From the NCBI GenBank assembly GCA_964465295.1, contig CAYXKC010000078.1, forward strand, positions 1 through 7,272: a stretch of DNA of 7,272 nucleotides, read 5' to 3'. The position numbers and the translations under genes were made by a program. Of this stretch, positions 1-5,763 are shown one piece after another. Under the pieces are notes generated by a model, which saw only the letters and a program-made list of their open reading frames with translations, was not told where the DNA came from and did no database searches. Numbering within the stretch: position 1 is the first letter of the stretch; every line of letters starts with the position of its first letter. Origin of the DNA: Methanolacinia sp964465295 (GTDB lineage Archaea > Halobacteriota > Methanomicrobia > Methanomicrobiales > Methanomicrobiaceae).

Positions 1-220
1 TAACGAAGCAAAAGTCATTTTCCGGAATAAATCCGTGTTCATCAAACTTTTCGTTGTTCAACTCCCTGTTCCATCAGACCGCCGGGGCGGTGCTGCATTA
101 TTCAGCTATGTGATCCGGATGTGGATTACACAGTGATTTCTACATTATTGTGAATTGAGAATAAATAAGCATTTCGTAAAGAAAAGGTGCATCTTAGAAT
201 ATGGTTTTCCGCCGGATGCC

Positions 221-246
221 AAAAAAATATTGCCGGGTTTTCCCGG
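221..246 (-). terminator. Intrinsic-type terminator of ftsZ
   Basis: Read on the minus strand, a 5-bp GC stem (CCGGG, AAAA loop, CCCGG; plus-strand 233-246) is followed after a short spacer by a run of seven T (plus-strand A tract 221-227). It begins about 30 nt past the ftsZ stop codon, where the leftward transcript should end. Archaeal RNA polymerase stops mainly at T runs; the hairpin may add to this. Function is inferred from position and form. Confidence 0.6.
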
Positions 247-275
247 TTTTGGCAACAGCAGGAACTGATATGGTA

Positions 276-1439
276 TTACCTGATGAAATCGATTAATCCG
301 CCGGAAGTCTGCTCGACTGCAGCCCTTCTTCCTCCGGACATAGCGGGTGACGAACGTGCATTGTTGCGCTCGAATGGTCCCTGTGCAATGGATCCTGCGT
401 TCATTCCCTGTGTGTGGCCGATGATCTGAGCACTCTTGACACCTGTCATAATGGCCATTACACGAACCTTTCCTTCGAATTCGCTGTTGATGCGTGCTCC
501 CCAGATTACATCTGCATGGGGGTCAAGCTCGTATGTAAGTGTGCTGGCGATATCCTCTGCATCTGAGAGTGTAAGGTCGCTGCCTCCTGTGATGTGGATA
601 AGGCTGCCTGTTGCACCCCTGTAGTCGATGTCGAGCAGAGGGTGGTTGAGACATTCATGGACGACACTCTCTGACTTGTTCTGCTGTTTGCTCTCTCCGA
701 CCAGCATAACTGCCACGCCGCCCTTGCTCATAATCGCCCTTACATCTGCATAGTCGATGTTTATGAGGGATGGCTCGGTTATTGTTTCTGATATTCCCTT
801 TACTGTCTCTGCAATGAGCTGATCCATGACGGAGAAGGCCTGTCCGAGGGGGAGATTCGGGACAAAGCTCATCAGCCTGTTGTTGTCGAGAACGATTACC
901 GAGTCTGCTGATTTTGAAAGTGATTCAAGGCCTTCTTCGGCGCGGATAAGCCTTGCTTTCTCTACCTGGAAAGGATAGCTGACCATTCCGACTACAATTG
1001 CGCCCTGTTCCTTTGCGATCTGAGCAACGACCGGAGCAACACCAGTTCCTGTTCCTCCGCCCATTCCTGCTGTGACGAATACAAGATCTGCATCCTGGAG
1101 AAGTCCTTCGAGTGTGGTGCGTGCCATCTCTGCAGCTCTCTTGCCTACATCCGGGAAACCGCCTGCTCCAAGACCCTTTGTGAGTGACTTTCCAACAAGA
1201 ACTCTCTTGTCTGCCTGGATCATCTCAAGGTGCTGTTTGTCGGTGTTGACGGCTATGGTCTCGGCACCCTTTACCTTCATGTGGTAGAGCCTGTTGATTG
1301 TGTTGTTTCCTGCTCCTCCGCATCCTACAATTACAATGCGGGGCTGACCGACGAAATCATCATCGCCGATGACTCCGGGCTTCTTGTAGTTCTGTTCGTA
1401 CTCTGCGTGCTTTAAAGCTTCATTAATTATTGTCTGCAT
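276..1439 (-). CDS. ftsZ: Cell division GTPase FtsZ, archaeal FtsZ2 type
   Basis: This is the tubulin-like GTPase that assembles the cytokinetic ring at mid-cell. The 387-residue product has the nucleotide-binding GCGGAGNN (about 39-46), the tubulin signature GGGTGTG (127-133), and the T7 loop with catalytic acids NIDYAD (227-232), so it should bind and hydrolyse GTP. Segments such as VAVMLVGE, HPLLDIDYRGA and VRVMAIMTGV match, from memory, the haloarchaeal FtsZ2 group better than FtsZ1. A variable linker (about 342-378) leads to a C-terminal peptide ending GLIDFIR, a likely partner-docking tail. The start is ATG at 1439 because AGGAGGAA (1447-1454) lies 7-9 nt upstream. An in-frame TTG at 1463 would put that ribosome site inside the gene. 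It follows the CdrS-like gene by 54 nt in the same direction and is probably cotranscribed with it. A second ftsZ paralogue is expected elsewhere in the genome. Confidence 0.96.
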   Translation of the reverse strand: MQTIINEALKHAEYEQNYKKPGVIGDDDFVGQPRIVIVGCGGAGNNTINRLYHMKVKGAETIAVNTDKQHLEMIQADKRVLVGKSLTKGLGAGGFPDVGKRAAEMARTTLEGLLQDADLVFVTAGMGGGTGTGVAPVVAQIAKEQGAIVVGMVSYPFQVEKARLIRAEEGLESLSKSADSVIVLDNNRLMSFVPNLPLGQAFSVMDQLIAETVKGISETITEPSLINIDYADVRAIMSKGGVAVMLVGESKQQNKSESVVHECLNHPLLDIDYRGATGSLIHITGGSDLTLSDAEDIASTLTYELDPHADVIWGARINSEFEGKVRVMAIMTGVKSAQIIGHTQGMNAGSIAQGPFERNNARSSPAMSGGRRAAVEQTSGGLIDFIR

Positions 1440-1446
1440 TTTAATA

Positions 1447-1454
1447 TTCCTCCT
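1447..1454 (-). promoter_or_regulatory. Strong Shine-Dalgarno site of ftsZ
   Basis: AGGAGGAA on the minus strand is a near-perfect complement of the archaeal 16S 3' end, seven bases before the ATG at 1439. It decides the ftsZ start against the upstream in-frame TTG. Confidence 0.8.
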
Positions 1455-1469
1455 GTACCTCAAATTTTA

Positions 1470-1494
1470 ATTCCGGATCCTCCGGGACCGGAAT
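1470..1494 (-). repeat. Inverted repeat between cdrS-like gene and ftsZ
   Basis: Arms ATTCCGG (1470-1476) and CCGGAAT (1488-1494) are perfectly complementary over 7 bp around an 11-nt centre that holds a second TCCGG-type half. The first base of one arm is the last base of the cdrS stop codon, so the hairpin would form directly behind that stop in the transcript and about 16 nt ahead of the ftsZ ribosome site. No T run follows on the minus strand, so it does not look like a full terminator. A processing site, stabiliser or translational control element are all possible. Confidence 0.5.
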
Positions 1495-1670
1495 CACATT
1501 TCAAACGAGATTTGCTCGCTGTCTCTTATTACGCGGTTTGCATGCCTTTCGATTAAGTCTCTGACTGCATACCTGACTGCTTCTGACACCGTAGGAAATT
1601 CCCCGGCATCGACAAGCTTTCCCAGCATTGCTACCTGTTGCGGAGGCAGTCTAATCGTTACTCGTTCCAT
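1494..1670 (-). CDS. Ribbon-helix-helix regulator, CdrS-like, upstream of ftsZ
   Basis: The product is a 58-residue DNA-binding protein made of one ribbon-helix-helix fold. It has the strand ERVTIRL, helix A (PQQVAMLGKLVDAG) and helix B (SEAVRYAVRDLIERH), and would bind DNA as a dimer through the paired strands. In haloarchaea a short protein of this type, CdrS, is encoded directly before ftsZ2 and controls cell division genes; sequence and position here fit that role. I chose the ATG at 1670 (MERVTIRL) because family members start so, and because GTGAT (1678-1682) on the minus strand can serve as ribosome site. The adjacent ATG at 1673, or one at 1694 that adds MSDIVISM, cannot be excluded; the latter would overlap a likely operator repeat. 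The symbol cdrS is left out because equivalence is inferred. Confidence 0.82.
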   Translation of the reverse strand: MERVTIRLPPQQVAMLGKLVDAGEFPTVSEAVRYAVRDLIERHANRVIRDSEQISFEM

Positions 1671-1684
1671 CATTGAAATCACTA

Positions 1685-1760
1685 TGTCTGACATTTGACA
1701 GGCAAGAGTCTGCTAATTGTCTGACAATTGTCGTTCATTTGTCAGACTTAATCTGACAAT
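1685..1760 (-). promoter_or_regulatory. Operator-like repeat cluster upstream of cdrS-ftsZ
   Basis: The element TCTGACAAT (or TCTGACATT) occurs at 1687-1695, 1720-1728 and 1752-1760, spaced 33 and 32 bp, close to three helical turns. The middle copy is half of a perfect 15-bp palindrome, AATTGTCTGACAATT (1715-1729). The first lies in TGTCTGACA (1685-1693), and a symmetric GTCAGAC sits at 1741-1747. The cluster covers the expected transcription start and leader of the cdrS-like gene, so binding there would repress or tune the division operon. The binding protein is not known; autoregulation by the ribbon-helix-helix product is the simplest guess. Confidence 0.65.
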
Positions 1761-1790
1761 GATAAAGTATACACTTATTGTATATATACT
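1761..1790. promoter_or_regulatory. AT-rich divergent promoter core
   Basis: This block contains GTATAC (1767-1772) and TATATATA (1781-1788), the only strong TATA-like elements between the divergent cdrS-like and cobD-like genes. Arms AGTATA (1766-1771) and TATACT (1785-1790) form an inverted repeat. A leftward start about 25 nt away falls in the operator cluster. A rightward start would fall near 1812, at the inverted repeat GATCG-GG-CGATC (1800-1811). A second rightward candidate is TTTAAAT at 1834-1840. Confidence 0.45.
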
Positions 1791-1869
1791 AATTGGTTTG
1801 ATCGGGCGATCTGGTTACAAACAATTTTATCCGTTTAAATCCAATTATTTCTAAAAAGGGGATATTATC

Positions 1870-2871
1870 TTGAAATTCGAGGGGTTGTCAAAAGTCCGGC
1901 ACGGTGGTGCCATGCAGGTTAAAAACAAAACTGGTCGTGACAATCTCCTTGATTTCAGCGCCAGTCTCAACCCTTATCCGCCTGTTACCGGCTGGGATCC
2001 TTCAGAGGTCTCCTTATGCGAATATCCTGACGATTCATATATTGAGTTAAAGGAATCGATTGCAGATGTTTTCAAATGCCGGCCGGAAGAGATCTGCGTT
2101 GGAAACGGATCAATCGAGGTAATCAGGTCATATTTCAAGACTGTTCTTGATGAAGGCGACAGGGTTCTCATTGATAAACATACATTTGGGGAATACGGAC
2201 TCTCCGTCAGTCTTGCAGATGGTAAATGCACAATTAACCCTGCTGAAAGATACAATGTCCGTGTAATCTGCAATCCCAACAACCCGACCGGCTCCCTGTT
2301 AAAAAAAGACAGGATCCTGGATTATGCATTTGAGGAGAAGAAAAAAGGCAATCTTCTTTTCATCGATGAAGCGTTTATGGATCTTTGTGATATGGATGAA
2401 ACCCTGATAGGAGCCGGGATTCCGGAAATTTTTGTTAGCCGCTCGATTACAAAATCATTTTCTGTACCCGGGCTCAGGTTTGGTTTTGGTTTCGGAGATC
2501 CGGATCTTATCGAAAAGATTGAGATTGTAAGAACCCCCTGGACCATTAATTCCTACGCTTCATCCTTTTGCCTGTATGCAATGAAGCATTACGGTGAACT
2601 TGAAGAATCGAAGAAGAGGATCAGGGTGGAGAAAGAATGGTTATACGAGAGATTATGCGAACTTGGTCTTGAATTTGGGTATTCTTATGCGAATTATATA
2701 CTTGTCAGGTGCCCGTATCCCGCATCCGTGTTTACCGATGCCATGTTAAATCATGGAATATACGTAAGAGACTGCACTTCTTTCAGACTTCCGGATCATA
2801 TACGCATTGCAGTCCGGACAAGGGATGAAAATAAGATACTCATGGAGGCGATGGAATCCTGCTTGCATTAA
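1870..2871 (+). CDS. cobD: Threonine-phosphate decarboxylase-like PLP enzyme (CobD family)
   Basis: This is a fold-type I PLP enzyme of the HisC/CobD branch, 333 residues. CobD decarboxylates L-threonine phosphate to (R)-1-amino-2-propanol phosphate, the linker between corrin ring and nucleotide loop of cobalamin. Visible motifs are N-terminal HGG (11-13) and LDFSASLNP, CNPNNPTG (134-141), IDEAF with cofactor-pairing Asp166, SITKSF with Schiff-base Lys195, and a C-terminal RDCTSFRLPDHIRIAV, where RDC-SF is more typical of CobD than of histidinol-phosphate aminotransferase. The start is TTG at 1870, preceded by GGGGAT (1857-1862); the first internal ATG (1912) would delete the HGG motif. The cobY gene overlaps or abuts its end, strongly supporting the cobalamin role. 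It lacks the cysteine-rich C-terminal extension reported for Methanosarcina CobD. HisC remains the main alternative. Confidence 0.85.
   Translation: MKFEGLSKVRHGGAMQVKNKTGRDNLLDFSASLNPYPPVTGWDPSEVSLCEYPDDSYIELKESIADVFKCRPEEICVGNGSIEVIRSYFKTVLDEGDRVLIDKHTFGEYGLSVSLADGKCTINPAERYNVRVICNPNNPTGSLLKKDRILDYAFEEKKKGNLLFIDEAFMDLCDMDETLIGAGIPEIFVSRSITKSFSVPGLRFGFGFGDPDLIEKIEIVRTPWTINSYASSFCLYAMKHYGELEESKKRIRVEKEWLYERLCELGLEFGYSYANYILVRCPYPASVFTDAMLNHGIYVRDCTSFRLPDHIRIAVRTRDENKILMEAMESCLH
2844..2848 (+). promoter_or_regulatory. Shine-Dalgarno site inside cobD that fits a CTG start of cobY
   Basis: GGAGG lies in the last codons of the cobD-like gene. It stands 10 nt before CTG at 2859, a normal spacing, but 25 nt before the first ATG of the cobY frame at 2874, which is too far to serve it well. 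Confidence 0.5.
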
Positions 2872-3455
2872 TAATGGCGGGAGGTGCGGGTTCAAGGCTG
2901 GATATGGGTGAAAAGCCACTTGTAAAAATATCAGGCATTCCTATGCTGCAGTTTGTTACCGATGCCTTTACAGGGGCCGGCCATGAAATCCTGGTTGTAA
3001 CATCCGATCTTGTTCCTATGACAAAAAACTGGTGCAGGGCAAAGGGACTTGAGACATTCAATGCTTCTGGTCAGGGGTATATTGAGGATCTGCTTGAGTG
3101 CATCAGAGATACCTCTATCAGCGGCCCGGTTTTCTCCTGTGTCTCGGATCTTCCCGGTCTGAGCCCTGATATTGTAAAAACAGTTCTTAAAACATATATC
3201 GACCAGGGCAGGCCTGCTCTTTCAGTATGGGTTCCTGAAAAATACTTCACCGATGCAGGGTGCACTCCATCATATACTGAACCGGTAGATGGTTGTTCTT
3301 CATGCCCGGTGGGTCTGAATATTATCGATGCTTCAATGCCTGATGATGAACAGGAAGAATACCGCCTCCTTTTGCGATCTCCGGAACTTACTTTCAATGT
3401 AAATTGTCGAAAAGATTTTGAATCTTTCCTTAATTTTCAGAAGAAGAATGAATAG
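2859..3455 (+). CDS. cobY: Adenosylcobinamide-phosphate guanylyltransferase CobY
   Basis: CobY transfers GMP from GTP to adenosylcobinamide phosphate, giving adenosylcobinamide-GDP; it is the archaeal replacement for CobU. The frame shows the nucleotidyltransferase signature ALIMAGGAGSRL with GEKPL just after, the CobY-type GQGYIEDLLECI, the acidic SDLPGL, and late PVGLNII and FNVN segments, all in the order known from Methanocaldococcus CobY. The first ATG (2874) falls inside the signature and would remove the ALI part of the first beta strand. The frame is open to 2835 but has no ATG, GTG or TTG there. CTG at 2859, with GGAGG 10 nt upstream, restores a start of the usual length (198 residues), so I chose it; it overlaps cobD by 13 nt. 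If CTG is wrong, the gene begins at 2874 with 193 residues. Translational coupling with cobD is likely. Confidence 0.85.
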   Translation: MLALIMAGGAGSRLDMGEKPLVKISGIPMLQFVTDAFTGAGHEILVVTSDLVPMTKNWCRAKGLETFNASGQGYIEDLLECIRDTSISGPVFSCVSDLPGLSPDIVKTVLKTYIDQGRPALSVWVPEKYFTDAGCTPSYTEPVDGCSSCPVGLNIIDASMPDDEQEEYRLLLRSPELTFNVNCRKDFESFLNFQKKNE

Positions 3456-3502
3456 GGCAGTAATGCAAACCATAATGTCACCGGAGATCAAATTGTAGAG
3501 TT

Positions 3503-4729
3503 ATGGAATCGTCCAGGGAGATCGAACTTGAAGGTCATATTATCGATTCTGGAATAATGACCCGTGTTTTTGATAAAGTTCTGGATATGGGCGGAAATTT
3601 TGAAGTTTTAACCTTTGATATCGGTAAAAAGAAGCAGGATATCAGTTATGCAAAACTGCTAATATCCGCCCCGGAACAATCACAGTTAGATGAAATCCTT
3701 AGTGCGCTACACCGGCTTGGTGCCAAGATGCCGGAGGTTGAATCTCTCCTCTGCCAGCCGGCTGAAGGGAACCGGATCGTTCCAAAAGGATTCTATTCTA
3801 CAACAAACCATCCCACATTCGTAAATTATGAGGGAAAATGGCTTGAAGTTGAAAATATCGAAATGGATTGCTTAATAGTAGTCGACCAGAAGGATAAGAG
3901 GGCAAAATGCACGCCGCTTTCAAACCTGAAGAAAGGCGACTGTGTTGTTCTTGGAGAAAAAGGGGTTCGTATAGTTCCGCCAGAGAGGCCCCGGAAAGTC
4001 AATATATTTGAATTCATGCAGAATACTGTCTCATCTGAGAGGCCAAGTGAAACGATTATCTCGAAGATCGCTGTCGAGATGATCGATCTCAAGAGCAAAG
4101 GTAAAAAGATCGGACTTGTCGGCGGACCTGCGATCATTCACACGAGAGCGGCGCCTGCACTTGCAGAAATTATCAGGGAAGGATATATCGACGTCCTGTT
4201 TGCCGGAAATGCACTTGCCACTCATGATATCGAATACAATCTTTTCGGGACTTCCCTTGGAATGGACCTGGATTCGGGAAAGATCACAACAGGCGGGCAT
4301 AAGAACCACATATATGCAATCAGCGAGGTTATCAGGGCAGGTTCGATCAAGGAAGCGGTCGATAAAGGCATAATCGGGAAGGGCATAATGTATGAATGCG
4401 TCAAAAACAATGTTCCGTTTGTACTTGCAGGATCGATTCGTGACGACGGGCCGCTTCCGGATGTAATAACAGATGTAATAGAGGCGCAGGAAGAGATGAG
4501 GAAATATATCGGGGAGCTCGATATGGTCTTAATGATAGGTACTCTTCTTCATTCTGTTGCTGTTGGCAACTGTCTGCCCTCATATGTCAAGACGATATGC
4601 GTGGATATCAACCCCGCATCGGTTACAAAACTCAATGACAGGGGTTCGTCACAGGCAATAGGCGTTGTCAGTGACGCAGGGGCATTCCTCCCCCTTCTGG
4701 CCAAAAAATTAAAAGAACTTAAAAAATAA
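3503..4729 (+). CDS. Archaeal ornithine cyclodeaminase (TIGR00300 family)
   Basis: The 408-residue product matches the archaeal TIGR00300 family at its usual length. It has an N-terminal LOR/SDH-type domain (about 1-100, ending near GFYSTTNHPT), a short middle region with CTPLSNLKKGD (136-146), and a C-terminal dinucleotide-binding domain. That domain holds KIGLVGGPAIIHT (about 202-214), DVLFAGNALATHDIEYNLFG (230-249), GGHKNHIYAI (264-273), VLAGSIRDDGPLPD and CVDINPASVTKL (367-378). A methanococcal member, and the related C-terminal half of cyanobacterial AgrE/ArgZ, convert ornithine to proline and ammonia with bound NAD. This gives methanogens a proline route; the assignment here is by family. 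It starts 47 nt after cobY on the same strand, with only a weak GGAGAT (3483-3488) before the ATG. It may be cotranscribed, though a link to cobalamin is not evident. Confidence 0.82.
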   Translation: MESSREIELEGHIIDSGIMTRVFDKVLDMGGNFEVLTFDIGKKKQDISYAKLLISAPEQSQLDEILSALHRLGAKMPEVESLLCQPAEGNRIVPKGFYSTTNHPTFVNYEGKWLEVENIEMDCLIVVDQKDKRAKCTPLSNLKKGDCVVLGEKGVRIVPPERPRKVNIFEFMQNTVSSERPSETIISKIAVEMIDLKSKGKKIGLVGGPAIIHTRAAPALAEIIREGYIDVLFAGNALATHDIEYNLFGTSLGMDLDSGKITTGGHKNHIYAISEVIRAGSIKEAVDKGIIGKGIMYECVKNNVPFVLAGSIRDDGPLPDVITDVIEAQEEMRKYIGELDMVLMIGTLLHSVAVGNCLPSYVKTICVDINPASVTKLNDRGSSQAIGVVSDAGAFLPLLAKKLKELKK

Positions 4730-4744
4730 TTTTTATCCTTTTTT
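4730..4744 (+). terminator. Poly-T terminator in a 19-bp convergent gap
   Basis: Runs of five and six T (4730-4734, 4739-4744) start directly after the TAA of the ornithine cyclodeaminase gene, the usual form of an archaeal terminator. The A-rich end of that gene (about 4702-4729) reads as T runs on the other strand, so it may stop the converging RaSEA transcript as well. Confidence 0.65.
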
Positions 4745-4748
4745 AATC

Positions 4749-5735
4749 TCAGTCTGTAAGGGGCATACAGAAAGGCATCTCGTTATCCAGGATAAACTCC
4801 CATTCCGTTTTGCAGCTGCAGTCCTTTTCAAAATGTGCCCTGAGATAATCGATATCTGCATTCAGGGAGTAATTGTTGATTGCTTCTACCAGATCACGGT
4901 CGCATCTCCCGCAGTTGTGTGGTCCTCTCTTTTTGCCTCCGCCGACAGGATCGCATGTTACATGCGTATTGGCAGTTGTAAGGACATCGAGTACGCTCCA
5001 TAAATAAGCCGGCCTGTAAGCACCCCGTTTCCAGTAATATTCCACCTCGGTTCTGCTCTGGACGGTGCAGACGTTCATCGATATAAGGTCCGAATATGGG
5101 GTACACTCAGTTATTGATCTCTTCATATCGTCTATGGCTTCCCGTTCAGTAAGGAAAAGAGGTTTCATCATTAGATATGTCTTTATTCCCGCTCCTGTCT
5201 TTCTCGCCTTTGCGACAGCCTCTTTAAAATCACTGAAAGTATTGCCCTTGTCTATGCATTTCTCTCTTATCGGGTCGCTTGTTGTTTCAAGACCCATGGA
5301 TATATAGAATCCGTTTCCTGTTTTATCCGGTCTTAATATATCGCGGATCTCGTCAAGAGTTTCGCAATTTACGTACTCGGGTCTTGTCTCGAATATTATC
5401 GTCTTGTCGCTGAATCTTTGGATAATCTCTTTCATCGCGTCATCGGGCACTTCTTCGGGGTCGAGGAAACTTCCTGATGTAAAGATCTTTATCAGGCTGA
5501 ATCTGCCTGTATCATAATTGTTCAAAACCCAGTCCAGCTGTGCGAGAATACTCTTTTTAAGAAAATTTTCTTCCCTGCTGCCATATCTTTCAAATTTATA
5601 GCCGCACATGAGGCAACGGTTCCACGAACAACCTCCGGTTTTGAAGATAATAGTCAGGCAGTCCCTGATTTCTCCGGAAATACGTTCTTTTCCTGTCCAG
5701 CTTGCCAGGGGCTTTTCATAATTGTCCAATACCAT
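4749..5735 (-). CDS. Archaeosine biosynthesis radical SAM protein RaSEA
   Basis: RaSEA works with ArcS on tRNA. ArcS attaches lysine to preQ0 at position 15, and RaSEA cleaves it by radical chemistry to leave archaeosine (G+15). The 328-residue product opens with KPLASWTGKERISGE, typical of the family. It has the iron-sulfur cluster motif GGCSWNRCLMCGY (Cys36, Cys41, Cys44, a Cx4Cx2C spacing unlike the classical CxxxCxxC) and a barrel region with FTSGSFLDPEEVP and FETRPEY, which should contact SAM. The signature GGGKKRGPHNCGRCD carries Cys261, Cys275 and Cys278, and a CSC pair (306, 308) follows near the end. It converges on the ornithine cyclodeaminase gene and diverges from the surface protein gene with 28 bp between starts. 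No ribosome site precedes the ATG, so its transcript may be leaderless. ArcS is not in the window. Confidence 0.9.
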   Translation of the reverse strand: MVLDNYEKPLASWTGKERISGEIRDCLTIIFKTGGCSWNRCLMCGYKFERYGSREENFLKKSILAQLDWVLNNYDTGRFSLIKIFTSGSFLDPEEVPDDAMKEIIQRFSDKTIIFETRPEYVNCETLDEIRDILRPDKTGNGFYISMGLETTSDPIREKCIDKGNTFSDFKEAVAKARKTGAGIKTYLMMKPLFLTEREAIDDMKRSITECTPYSDLISMNVCTVQSRTEVEYYWKRGAYRPAYLWSVLDVLTTANTHVTCDPVGGGKKRGPHNCGRCDRDLVEAINNYSLNADIDYLRAHFEKDCSCKTEWEFILDNEMPFCMPLTD

Positions 5736-5763
5736 TTAATGCTATAATGATTGAATTTTAGAT
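5736..5763. promoter_or_regulatory. 28-bp divergent promoter gap
   Basis: Only 28 AT-rich bases separate the start codons of RaSEA and the surface protein. TTTAAT (5735-5740) lies about 25-29 nt before the surface gene ATG, suiting a TATA box for a leaderless transcript. Neither ATG has a Shine-Dalgarno site. The RaSEA promoter must lie partly within the signal-peptide codons of the other gene. Confidence 0.4.

Noticed and set aside
75..95. GC-rich hairpin ACCGC-CGGG-GCGGT in the gene-free left edge
   Set aside because: No T run follows on either strand and no adjacent gene is visible, so neither terminator nor RNA gene can be supported.
187..429. Open frame on the plus strand at the left edge
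   Set aside because: Its larger part is antisense to the end of ftsZ, and its sequence matches nothing I recognise; it is a shadow frame.
1440..1463. Upstream TTG start extending FtsZ by eight residues
   Set aside because: The extension would encode the strong ribosome site itself and adds residues unlike other FtsZ N termini.
1700..1869. Cobalamin riboswitch before the cobD-like gene
   Set aside because: No B12-box-like sequence or multi-helix leader is visible, and archaea generally do not use this riboswitch.
3463..3498. Eleven-codon reading frame between cobY and the ornithine cyclodeaminase gene
   Set aside because: Too short, without a ribosome site or recognisable leader-peptide features.
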